In this document: in pieces, positions 54,965-63,104 of the stretch
Layout: each line of letters opens with the position of its first letter
How positions within the stretch are numbered: the stretch's first letter is position 1
Assembly: GCF_003293745.1 (NCBI RefSeq)
Contig: NZ_PTLZ01000001.1
Coordinates: 1-64,000 of the forward strand
Source: Herminiimonas fonticola
Lineage (GTDB): Bacteria > Pseudomonadota > Gammaproteobacteria > Burkholderiales > Burkholderiaceae_D
Reading direction: 5' to 3'
Length of the DNA stretch: 64,000 nucleotides
Notes under the pieces: generated by a model
Told to the model about the DNA's origin: nothing
Databases searched by the model: none
Seen by the model: only the letters and a program-made list of their open reading frames with translations
Program-made: the position numbers and the translations under genes

Positions 54965-55819
54965 ATGATAAACAAAGCGGCACCATCCCCCTTAACCTTG
55001 GCTGAAAATCAGCAAGCAATCTCGACGTCCAGCACCGCACCAGCATTGCCCACACTGACCATTGCTGTATTGACAAAAAATGAGGCGCGCCGCATCAGTG
55101 GCTGCCTGCAGAGTGCTGCATTTGCCGATCAATTGATCGTCGTCGATAGCGGTAGCACTGATAACACTCGCGAGCTTGCGCAAGCGGCGGGCGCAGAGGT
55201 TTTTAACTATCCCGACTGGCAAGGTTTCGGCGTACAACGCAATCGCCTGCTTGCTCACGCCAAGAGCGACTATATTTTCTTTCTTGACGCAGACGAAGTC
55301 ATCACCCCCGAGCTGCGGACAGCATTGCAGGCAGCCGTGCATTCGGGAGCCCGCGCCGTCTGGAAAATTCGTTGGCTACAGGTCGCTTTCAACCGGGAAT
55401 TAAAATATTTTCGATCTCAGGCCACACTGGAACGCCTGTTTCGCCGCGACATGTTGCTAGAGTATGTAGGCATTGTGCACGAACAGGCCATATTGACGAA
55501 TGAGCCCACACCACGCGTCATATTGGATGGAAAGTTATTGCACTACTCTCGGGAAACCGTGCGCGGCAGTCTCGAAAAACTCCTGCAATATTCCATGCTC
55601 GGTGCAGCCAAGCGCGCCGAAAAAGGAAAGCGTGGCGGCATACTGCGCGGCGCGGCATCAGGGCTTTCATTATTCTTGCGGTTGTATATTGTTCAACTTG
55701 GATTTCTCTGCGGCGGCCCCGGATTTCTCCATTGTTTTTTCGTCGCGCTTGAAGGATTTTTCCGCTATGTAGCGCTCAAATATGATTACGACAGCCTGAG
55801 TTCCGATGTCGCCCGTTGA
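54965..55819 (+). CDS. family 2 glycosyltransferase, WaaE/KdtX-like
   Basis: 284 residues. GT-A fold: LTIAVLTKNEARRISGCLQSAAFADQLIVVDSGSTDNT (nucleotide-binding Asp in VVDSGS), then FFLDADEVITPEL with the DxD metal motif, and a C-terminal region with RLFRRDMLLEYVGIVHEQ (VHE catalytic base). The final 60 residues include one or two hydrophobic helices, so it is membrane-associated. Similar proteins add a glucose to the first heptose of lipopolysaccharide core, or build capsule. Its end overlaps the next gene by 14 bases. No strong promoter is seen, but palindromes lie upstream. Confidence 0.85.
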   Translation: MINKAAPSPLTLAENQQAISTSSTAPALPTLTIAVLTKNEARRISGCLQSAAFADQLIVVDSGSTDNTRELAQAAGAEVFNYPDWQGFGVQRNRLLAHAKSDYIFFLDADEVITPELRTALQAAVHSGARAVWKIRWLQVAFNRELKYFRSQATLERLFRRDMLLEYVGIVHEQAILTNEPTPRVILDGKLLHYSRETVRGSLEKLLQYSMLGAAKRAEKGKRGGILRGAASGLSLFLRLYIVQLGFLCGGPGFLHCFFVALEGFFRYVALKYDYDSLSSDVAR

Positions 55820-57110
55820 ACCAGTTCAATCCGTAGAAATCAGCGCTTCCCGTCTACGTAGAAAAAACATGACACGAACCGCCGGCCTTTGCTTGTTGGG
55901 GACGCTATTGGCCCTGGGTTCATTGCACACAAAAACCCTGGGGGCAGCCTGGCTTGGTCTATGCATCTGGGGATTCAAAGGTCCATTCAATCTACGCAAC
56001 ACCCATACCAACAAGATGACATCTGCCGCCGCGTCTGCGTGGCTGATTGGTTGCGGGGTTGCGTTGCTGCTTGCCAGTCTTTGTGTCTTTATCTGGGCAG
56101 AGGATGGTGACATCCTCAATCCGCAATTCCGTTTATTGTTCCCCGCAGCGGCCGCCTTATTCCTGATTCGCCGCAACGCCATCTCGATACCAATACGGAT
56201 AGGCATGACACACGCTGTTGCGGCTGCAAGCATTCTGGCTTTCTTGTGGTCGGCATTCTGGTGGATGCGTGGTGTAGATGTTCGTGGATCTTTAGCCAGC
56301 AATGCCATTCCATGGGCAGTAGCCGTAAGTTTCAATGCTTGCCTACTGCTGCCAATGGCCTTGTCAAAAAAAGAATCTGCCACTCGACGATGGATCTGGT
56401 TTTTCGGCACAGCATGTGGCATAGCTGCGGTACTACTGTCGCAATCGCGCGGCGCTTTTTTGGTAATCCCATGGTGTGGCCTGGTATACGCATGGTTCTG
56501 GCATAAGAAAACACACGCTTCCCACACGAGATTTCATCGCACCTTGCTAGGACTTTTCTGTGCTGTGGCTGTGTTGCTGGCTGGCGCCTGGTGGGGACCG
56601 GGTGATGTCCTCCGCATGCGTCAAGCGGCACAAAACATTCAAGAATTTCAGAGTACTGAAAATTACAATACCTCCGGCGGTGCACGCCTTTATCTGTGGG
56701 ATCTGGCTTGGACAGGTATCAAGCAATCCCCTTGGATAGGCATAGGCAGTGTTGAACGTATGCGGCGCATCCAGCATGCAGGGGATGGAGGCTCCGAAGA
56801 AGAGTTGGCCAAATTGAGTGATGTACGCCAGTTGGGACACGTTCATAATCAATATCTCAACGCCGCTCTGGACGGTGGTGCCATCGGCTTGACTGCCTTA
56901 CTTGCGCTGTTGGCAGGCATGACAATCGCAACGCGTCGACTGGCGCGTATCGATCCTGTGGCCGCATGGCAGATGGGTGGTGTGTTGTTCATGCATGCGA
57001 CTGCGAGCCTGACCAACGTCAATTTTTTGCACAACTACTACGTAATGGCACTGTCGCTGGCAGCTGTAATGCCGCTGCTGGCTGCGCGCAACGAGCCCCC
57101 TTCCTTATAG
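55806..57110 (+). CDS. O-antigen ligase family protein (WaaL/Wzy-like)
   Basis: 434 residues, about ten membrane helices and a large periplasmic loop (about 260-350) with the Wzy_C pattern SGGARLYLWDLAWTGIKQSPWIGIGSVERMR and the conserved His in LGHVHNQYLNAALDGGAIGLTALLAL. Such proteins join O-antigen to lipid A-core, or polymerise O-units. Ligase and polymerase cannot be separated by sequence alone; the small neighbouring set of core-type transferases favours WaaL. The start ATG lies inside the end of the upstream transferase gene, so translation is coupled. Confidence 0.82.
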   Translation: MSPVEPVQSVEISASRLRRKNMTRTAGLCLLGTLLALGSLHTKTLGAAWLGLCIWGFKGPFNLRNTHTNKMTSAAASAWLIGCGVALLLASLCVFIWAEDGDILNPQFRLLFPAAAALFLIRRNAISIPIRIGMTHAVAAASILAFLWSAFWWMRGVDVRGSLASNAIPWAVAVSFNACLLLPMALSKKESATRRWIWFFGTACGIAAVLLSQSRGAFLVIPWCGLVYAWFWHKKTHASHTRFHRTLLGLFCAVAVLLAGAWWGPGDVLRMRQAAQNIQEFQSTENYNTSGGARLYLWDLAWTGIKQSPWIGIGSVERMRRIQHAGDGGSEEELAKLSDVRQLGHVHNQYLNAALDGGAIGLTALLALLAGMTIATRRLARIDPVAAWQMGGVLFMHATASLTNVNFLHNYYVMALSLAAVMPLLAARNEPPSL

Positions 57111-57117
57111 AGCAACC

Positions 57118-58089
57118 ATGCACATTCTGATTGTTAACCACAGCCCTATACCTGTGTTCGCTTACGGTGGTACCGAACGTGTCATTTGGGATCTGGGCCG
57201 TGCACTGGTACGCGCCGGACATCGCGTAAGCTACCTTGTGCCAGAGGGCTCTCACTGCGACTTTGCTGAAGTGCTTCTTCTGCAGAGAGATATCCCATGG
57301 GAAGCACAAGTACCTGCCGGAGTGGATATAACGCATTTCCAATTCAATCCCAACGTGCCTCTGAATTTTCCTCATGTAGTTACGCAACATGGCAACTCAT
57401 CGGAGAGCGTTCCATTGCCGCGTAACACTGTCTTCGTTTCAAAAAATCACGCGCAGCGTCACGGTTCAGATGCCTTTGTTTACAATGGACTGGATTGGTC
57501 GGCATACGGCGCTGTCAACTGGCAAGCCACGCGCACACACGCTCATTTTCTCGGCAAGGCAGCGTGGCGCGTTAAAAATGTACAAGGCGCCATCGATGTA
57601 GCGCGTGCTGCGCATATTCCTCTAGACGTATTGGGCGGCAACCGCATCAACCTTAAACGTGGCTTCCGGTTCACGTGGTCACGCCAGGTTAAATTTCACG
57701 GCATGGTGGGTGGCGACAAAAAATTCCAGCTACTCAACACTTCACGTGGTTTGGTGTTTCCAACCTTATGGCATGAACCATTCGGCCTGGCAGTGATCGA
57801 GAGCCTGTATTTTGGCGCGCCTGTATTCGCGACGCCTTACGGCGCACTACCCGAGATTGTCACGCCTGAATGCGGCATTCTTTCCACCAGTAGAGCAACC
57901 CTTGCGCAAGCAGTATCGCGCAGTAAATTTGATCCGCATGCCTGTCATGCACGAGCGTTAACTTTCAACTCAGACCAGATGGCGAACGATTATCTATCCA
58001 TCTATACAAGGGTACTTGCCGGAGAATCATTAAATCCCGTATCCCCTGTATTGCATGGCGATATCAAGCATCTTCCCTGGACGGCATGA
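57118..58089 (+). CDS. family 4 glycosyltransferase
   Basis: 323 residues, GT-B fold. N-terminal MHILIVNHSPIPVFAYGGTERVIWDLGRALVRAGHRVSYLV, with the GGTER acceptor loop; C-terminal donor part FLGKAAWRVKNVQGAIDVARA, FHGMVGGDKKFQLLNTSRGLVFPTLWHEPFGLAVIESLYFGAPVFATPYGALPEI (E-x7-E motif in EPFGLAVIE). Third gene of the cell-surface cluster, 7 bases after the ligase. Sugar unknown; probably a lipopolysaccharide core or glycan transferase. A 90-base gap without features follows before chrA. Confidence 0.86.
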   Translation: MHILIVNHSPIPVFAYGGTERVIWDLGRALVRAGHRVSYLVPEGSHCDFAEVLLLQRDIPWEAQVPAGVDITHFQFNPNVPLNFPHVVTQHGNSSESVPLPRNTVFVSKNHAQRHGSDAFVYNGLDWSAYGAVNWQATRTHAHFLGKAAWRVKNVQGAIDVARAAHIPLDVLGGNRINLKRGFRFTWSRQVKFHGMVGGDKKFQLLNTSRGLVFPTLWHEPFGLAVIESLYFGAPVFATPYGALPEIVTPECGILSTSRATLAQAVSRSKFDPHACHARALTFNSDQMANDYLSIYTRVLAGESLNPVSPVLHGDIKHLPWTA

Positions 58090-58179
58090 ACGACAGTACT
58101 CGAAGAGCTGCAGCCATTCGCTTACCCACGGCACGATTAATGGAGCATGCCGGACTAACGTTACGCATTCGGGTGCTGA

Positions 58180-58800
58180 ATGAACACACCGTCAAATAAA
58201 TATTCTTCCAGTCAAAATGGGCCGAATCCTGATGAGCCTGACTTTTATAAAGCCAGGCCGCAATCCCTCAAGGATCTGTTCCTCTCATTTAGCCTGCTTG
58301 CACTGCAGGGTTTTGGCGGCGTCATGGCCATCGTGCAGCAAGAACTGGTCGAAAAAAAGAAGTGGCTAACGCGGGAGGAATTTATTGAAGACTGGGCCGT
58401 TGCGCAGATCATGCCGGGCCCGAATGTAGTCAATCTATCCATCATCATCGGCGGACGTTATTTTGGTTGGCGTGGCGCCCTCGCTGCGCTCGCCGGCATG
58501 TTATGTCTGCCCTTGCTGCTCGTGCTGGCGATCTCAATTCTTTACGCACCCTACGCTCATCATCCCCAGGTAACCAATGCCTTGCGTGCGATGGGCGCCG
58601 TTGCGGCAGGACTCATTTTGGCTACAGGTTTTCGCCTGATCGCCGCCATGAAAAATAATCCACTGGGCCCGCGTACATGCTTTGTGCTGGGCGCGCTTTG
58701 CTTTATCGCGGTTGCCTTGCTGCGCATACCCTTGATCTATCCGTTGTTCGGTCTTGGCGTCATCGCCTGCGTGCTGGCTTATCGAAAGATCGCGCGATGA
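58180..58800 (+). CDS. chrA: chromate transporter, first half (short ChrA)
   Basis: 206 residues, one CHR domain with about six membrane helices. The CHR pattern is FLSFSLLALQGFGGVMAIVQQELVEKKKWLTREEFIEDWAVAQIMPGPNVVNLSIIIGGRYFGWRGALAALAGM. Full-length ChrA carries two such domains in one chain; here they are two genes that overlap as ATGA (58797-58800), a known short-chain CHR pair. The pair exports chromate, or perhaps another oxyanion, driven by the proton gradient. The N-terminal tail (about 1-25) is hydrophilic. Confidence 0.88.
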   Translation: MNTPSNKYSSSQNGPNPDEPDFYKARPQSLKDLFLSFSLLALQGFGGVMAIVQQELVEKKKWLTREEFIEDWAVAQIMPGPNVVNLSIIIGGRYFGWRGALAALAGMLCLPLLLVLAISILYAPYAHHPQVTNALRAMGAVAAGLILATGFRLIAAMKNNPLGPRTCFVLGALCFIAVALLRIPLIYPLFGLGVIACVLAYRKIAR

Positions 58801-59381
58801 ACGAGACGCTGCATCTTTCGCTGCATACTACCGACTGGCTGAATCTTTTTCTCCACTATCTATCGTTGTCGCTGCTTTCATTAGGCGGAGCGCTAGTCAC
58901 GGCACCTGAAATGCACCGCTACCTGGTCGCTGAACAAAACTGGCTGACAGAGCCACAGTTCAGCGCATCGATTTCCATCGCACAGGCAGCCCCCGGCCCG
59001 AATATTTTATTTGTGGCACTGATGGGTTGGAATATCGGATTGAACGCAGGCAGCATGACGGCCGGCTTGCTCGGCATGCTCATCACGATGACGGGCATCA
59101 TGATACCTAGCAGTCTTTTTACCTACACGGCAACACGCTGGGTGCATCACAATCGCGAGTTGCGTAGTGTGCGGGCTTTTAAGCAGGGGATGGGGCCGAT
59201 CGTGGTTGGACTGATGCTGGCAACCGGTTGGATACTGGCCAGTACGCACAGCACACTATCGAAGGATTGGCCGCTTTGGTTACTGACCACAGCAATCATT
59301 CCTGTGGTGTTGAAAACCAAAATCCACATCTTGTGGTTGCTGCTTATCGGCGCGGCTTTAGGTTGGTTCGGGCTGGTATAA
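58797..59381 (+). CDS. chrA: chromate transporter, second half (short ChrA)
   Basis: 194 residues from the ATG at 58797, which overlaps the stop of the first half. CHR domain: LFLHYLSLSLLSLGGALVTAPEMHRYLVAEQNWLTEPQFSASISIAQAAPGPNILFVALMGWNIGLNAGSMTAGLLGM, with the conserved APGPN motif matching MPGPN in its partner. The two halves should insert with opposite topology and form a dimer, as in the described short CHR pairs. The longer open frame back to 58677 overlaps the first gene and is rejected. Confidence 0.88.
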   Translation: MNETLHLSLHTTDWLNLFLHYLSLSLLSLGGALVTAPEMHRYLVAEQNWLTEPQFSASISIAQAAPGPNILFVALMGWNIGLNAGSMTAGLLGMLITMTGIMIPSSLFTYTATRWVHHNRELRSVRAFKQGMGPIVVGLMLATGWILASTHSTLSKDWPLWLLTTAIIPVVLKTKIHILWLLLIGAALGWFGLV

Positions 59382-59404
59382 AAACTTCATTAAAAAGAAA
59401 TTTT

Positions 59405-61153
59405 TTACAGCAATCGTAGTTGTTCGACCGCTTCGTTAATCGCTTTCGGTTCATACAGACGCGAGATCTTGCGCGTAGCTGGTGTCAGCACATTCAAATC
59501 GCTGTTCAAAATTTCATTCTTGACTGCCAGCAATTGCGACGGATGCATGGAGAATTCACGCAAGCCCATTCCCAGCAGCAAACGTGTCATCTGTGTGTCG
59601 CCAGCCATCTCGCCGCATACCGAAATCTCGACACCTGCTTTTGCTGCGATGGCAATCGTCGTCGACAGCAAATACAACACGGCCGGGTGTAAAGGATTGT
59701 AGAGGTGCGCCACTTCATGGTCGACGCGATCGATAGCCAACGTGTACTGGATTAAATCGTTGGTACCGATAGACAGAAAATCCAGACGCTTGATGAACAA
59801 GGGGAGCGTCAATGCAGCAGCAGGAATTTCAATCATCGCGCCGATAGGCAAGACTGGATCGAACTTGATTTTTTCTTCGCGCAGTTGCGCTTTTGCCTGC
59901 GCAATCATCGCCAGGGTTTGATCAATTTCAAATGCATGCGCCAGCATGGGAATCAGCAACTTGATCGGGCCAAATGCGGAGGCGCGCAAAATCGCGCGCA
60001 ACTGCGTCATGAACATTTGCGGCTCGGACAGACAGAAGCGGATCGCGCGCAAACCCAGCGCAGGATTGAGCGCAGTCTGTTCGGCAAAATCCATAGGTTT
60101 GTCGGCACCGATATCCAGCGTACGTATCGTGACTGGGCGGCCCTTCATCGCGACCACGGCTTTTTTATAAGATTCAAATTGTTCGTCTTCGGTCGGCAAT
60201 TTGTGTGCGTGTCCGGTACGTCCCATGAATAAAAATTCGGAACGGAACAAACCGATACCATGTGCACCCGCATCCATTGCATGCGCACAATCATCAGGAA
60301 ATTCAATATTCGCCAACAAGGTGATCGCCGTACCATCCAAGGTCACCGACGGCATTTTTTTAAGCTTGCCGAGTTTTTTACGTTCTCGTATCTGGCGCGC
60401 TTGTTTTTCGCGATACTGATCGAGCACCACTGACGTAGGATCGACCACCACCACGCCGGCATCGCCGTCAATGATCAGCCAGTCGCCTTGCTCTATCAGC
60501 GTCGATGCATTGGAGACGCCGACCGTAGCCGGGATATCCAGACTGCGCGCAACGATGGCGGTATGCGAGTTTTGCCCACCGACATCAGTGATAAATCCGC
60601 TAAAGGCACGATCGCGAAACTGCAACATATCGGCTGGCGAAATATCGTGGGCGACAACAATCATGCTAGCGCTGCCTTCGTTTCCGTCAACCTTGGGCAG
60701 GAAATTGGCGCTGCCGGTCAACGCTTTCAGGACGCGTTCACCAACCTGTTGAATATCCGCCTTGCGCTCACGCAGATAGGCATCTTCAATCTCTTCAAAC
60801 TGCGATGACAATTCTTCAATCTGTGTGACCAGCGCCCACTCGGCGTTGTAATAACGCGAGCGTATGATATCGAGCGGCATTTCGGAAATCATCGGATCGG
60901 ACAGGATCAGCGCATGCACGTCGATGAATGCACCCAACTCAGCCGGCGCATCCTGCGGCAATTCATTCCAGATGGTTTGAAGCTCGGCATGTACGGCAGT
61001 AATCGCACACTGGAGGCGTGCAACTTCCGCCTCGACCTGATCATCGGCGATCAGGTAATGCTGCACGTCGAGCGCGGCAGGTGCGAGGATATGCGCACGG
61101 CCGATTGCGATACCGCGCGATACTGGAATGCCATGTAGCGTGAAAGAAGTCAT
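59405..61153 (-). CDS. ptsI: PTS phosphoenolpyruvate-protein phosphotransferase (Enzyme I)
   Basis: 582 residues, starting the PTS phosphorelay: phosphate from PEP to its own His, then to HPr. Phospho-His is H197 in DVGGQNSHTAIVARS. The PEP-binding barrel shows IRTLDIGADKPMDF, FLSIGTNDLIQYTLAIDR and the metal Glu/Asp near GVEISVCGEMAGD. The start is an ATG after an in-frame TTG. Last gene of the run; no sugar EIIBC is present in the window. Confidence 0.96.
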   Translation of the reverse strand: MTSFTLHGIPVSRGIAIGRAHILAPAALDVQHYLIADDQVEAEVARLQCAITAVHAELQTIWNELPQDAPAELGAFIDVHALILSDPMISEMPLDIIRSRYYNAEWALVTQIEELSSQFEEIEDAYLRERKADIQQVGERVLKALTGSANFLPKVDGNEGSASMIVVAHDISPADMLQFRDRAFSGFITDVGGQNSHTAIVARSLDIPATVGVSNASTLIEQGDWLIIDGDAGVVVVDPTSVVLDQYREKQARQIRERKKLGKLKKMPSVTLDGTAITLLANIEFPDDCAHAMDAGAHGIGLFRSEFLFMGRTGHAHKLPTEDEQFESYKKAVVAMKGRPVTIRTLDIGADKPMDFAEQTALNPALGLRAIRFCLSEPQMFMTQLRAILRASAFGPIKLLIPMLAHAFEIDQTLAMIAQAKAQLREEKIKFDPVLPIGAMIEIPAAALTLPLFIKRLDFLSIGTNDLIQYTLAIDRVDHEVAHLYNPLHPAVLYLLSTTIAIAAKAGVEISVCGEMAGDTQMTRLLLGMGLREFSMHPSQLLAVKNEILNSDLNVLTPATRKISRLYEPKAINEAVEQLRLL

Positions 61154-61250
61154 CAAAATCAGGTCCAGTCCGTATCAGTAAAAACTGAAGGCAATGTGAA
61201 AAACAGACCAGCGCATGCAAGCAAAACGCCTGCCATTTGCTCCGGTTTAT

Positions 61251-61520
61251 TTATTCGCCTTCACCGAACTTGTCTTGAATCAGCAATTCGAGTGCGTCGA
61301 AGCATTCTTTTTCATCAGGGCCGTTGGTTTCCAGCATGACCTTGGAGCCTTTTCCGGCAGCCAGCATCATCACGCCCATGATGGACTTGGCATTGACGCG
61401 GCGTTTGTTGCGCGTCATCCAGACTTCACTTTGGTATTTTGCGGCTAACTGTGTCAGCTTGGCAGAAGCGCGTGCATGCAAACCCAGCTTGTTGATAATC
61501 TCAATCTCTTGTTCAATCAT
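61251..61520 (-). CDS. ptsH: PTS phosphocarrier protein HPr
   Basis: 89 residues. Phospho-His H15 in NKLGLHARASAKL and S46 in NAKSIMGVMMLAAGKG, the HPr-kinase site found in proteobacteria with HprK. The fold is normal. 31 bases after EIIA and 97 before ptsI. Confidence 0.96.
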   Translation of the reverse strand: MIEQEIEIINKLGLHARASAKLTQLAAKYQSEVWMTRNKRRVNAKSIMGVMMLAAGKGSKVMLETNGPDEKECFDALELLIQDKFGEGE

Positions 61521-61551
61521 TTTTATTATAAGAATTATTTAAATCAATTAA

Positions 61552-61959
61552 TCAATTCGCCGAGAGCCGTACGCGGTTGTCCACCCTGACCGCGCCTCCT
61601 TGACCACCGGCTAATGCCATCTCAACTACAACATCCAAGGTATCTTGCCGATACGTAATTGCCCGCAACAACATCGGCAAGCTGATACCGGCAATCACCG
61701 CAACATTTTCGACATTGCACAAACCCAAGGTGCAATTCGATGGCGTACCGCCCATCACATCGGTGATGACCAGCACGCCAGAGCCATCATCCAAACCGGC
61801 GATAGCGTTCTTTGCCAATTGCTCGACTTCGCACGTATCCTGATCCGCATTGACGTCTATCGAATCCAGTTTTTCCGGGCGCGAACGAAATACATGCGTG
61901 GCCGCCGCGATAAAGGCTTGCCCCAGAGGTGCGTGCGTCAATAACAGAATACCAACCAT
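61552..61959 (-). CDS. PTS EIIA, mannose/fructose-family
   Basis: 135 residues, the EIIA-Man fold. It opens MVGILLLTHAPLGQAFIAAATHVF, with phospho-acceptor H9 in LTHAPLG, then DVMGGTPSNCTLGLCN and the dimer helix VIAGISLPMLLRAI. Lone EIIA-Man proteins next to HPr and EI occur in the regulatory PTS of Burkholderiales, where they signal carbon or nitrogen state rather than feed sugar. No EIIB, EIIC or EIID is near. It follows gshB by 66 bases, in the same direction. Confidence 0.9.
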   Translation of the reverse strand: MVGILLLTHAPLGQAFIAAATHVFRSRPEKLDSIDVNADQDTCEVEQLAKNAIAGLDDGSGVLVITDVMGGTPSNCTLGLCNVENVAVIAGISLPMLLRAITYRQDTLDVVVEMALAGGQGGAVRVDNRVRLSAN

Positions 61960-62024
61960 CAGCTTTATTTAATCCGGTTTTTACAACAACTTACTCAAAT
62001 TTTTGGACAATTTCTTTTATTCAA

Positions 62025-62978
62025 TTACGAATTCCACGCTTCAGCCTGTTTTTCCAACGCATCAACAAACATCGCAGCGACATCGAAACCGGTTTGCTCC
62101 CTGATTTCCTGGAAGCAGGTCGGGCTGGTCACGTTTAATTCGGTCATGTAATCACCAATTGCGTCCAATCCTACCAGTAACAAGCCTCTTTTTAAAAGGA
62201 TGGGCGCCAGGGCTTCACCGATTTCGCGATCGCGCGCCGATATTTCACGTGCCACGCCCACACCGCCGACTGCGAGATTACCGCGAATTTCCGTTCCTTG
62301 CGGAATGCGCGCCAGGCAATACGGCACGACTTGCCCACCTATCAACAGGATGCGTTTGTCGCCTTCGGTGATTTCTGGAATGTAACGCTGCACCATGATG
62401 GTTTGACGTCCATTATCCGTCAGCGTCTCGATGATGGAACCGAGGTTGAGTGCATCGTCTTTTACGCGAAAAATCCCGGCACCGCCCATGCCGTCCAGCG
62501 GCTTCAGGATGATGTCGCGATGTTCGCCGTGAAAAGCCTTGATGCGCGTCGTATCGCTGCTTACCAAGGTCGGCGCTATGTATTGCGGAAATTGTGCAAT
62601 CGCGAGTTTTTCATTGAAGCTGCGTATCGCTTCCGGCTTGTTGAAGATGCGCGCGCCTTGTTGCTGCGCCAGCTCCAGCAAATAAGTCGCGTAAATGTAT
62701 TCCATATTGAAAGGCGGATCGGTACGCTCCAGAATCGCATCGAAGGCCGTCAATTCCTGCGCAATCGGCGCATCCAGGCGATACCAATCATTGTTGTCAC
62801 CGGTCAGCGTGACACGCGAAATATTCGCCACCACTTTACCGGCTTCAAACGCCATATCCTTGTGCTGGAATACATGGATCTCATGCCCGCGACGCGCGGC
62901 CTCCGCCATCATCGCGTACGTGCTGTCTTTATAAATCTTGAAGCCATCCAGCGGATCACATGCGAAAGCTATTTTCAT
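62025..62978 (-). CDS. gshB: glutathione synthetase
   Basis: Joins glycine to gamma-glutamylcysteine with ATP. 317 residues from the ATG at 62978, beginning MKIAFACDPLDGFKIYKDSTYAMM. ATP-grasp blocks: IILKPLDGMGGAGIFRVKDDALN, MVQRYIPEI followed by GDKRILLIGG, and the C-terminal GLDAIGDYMTELNVTSPTCFQEI. An upstream GTG three codons earlier is in frame. It lies 126 bases after gshA on the same strand. Confidence 0.96.
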   Translation of the reverse strand: MKIAFACDPLDGFKIYKDSTYAMMAEAARRGHEIHVFQHKDMAFEAGKVVANISRVTLTGDNNDWYRLDAPIAQELTAFDAILERTDPPFNMEYIYATYLLELAQQQGARIFNKPEAIRSFNEKLAIAQFPQYIAPTLVSSDTTRIKAFHGEHRDIILKPLDGMGGAGIFRVKDDALNLGSIIETLTDNGRQTIMVQRYIPEITEGDKRILLIGGQVVPYCLARIPQGTEIRGNLAVGGVGVAREISARDREIGEALAPILLKRGLLLVGLDAIGDYMTELNVTSPTCFQEIREQTGFDVAAMFVDALEKQAEAWNS

Positions 62979-63104
62979 CCTGCACACCCTGAAAGATCAT
63001 CTTGTCGCAGCATATGCTCGACAAGTTTTAATTTTGTGAAACCATTGCAGCGCAATTGAACAAGCACATGAATGACTAAGCCAACAGCGCTGGGCTGCAA
63101 TGCC

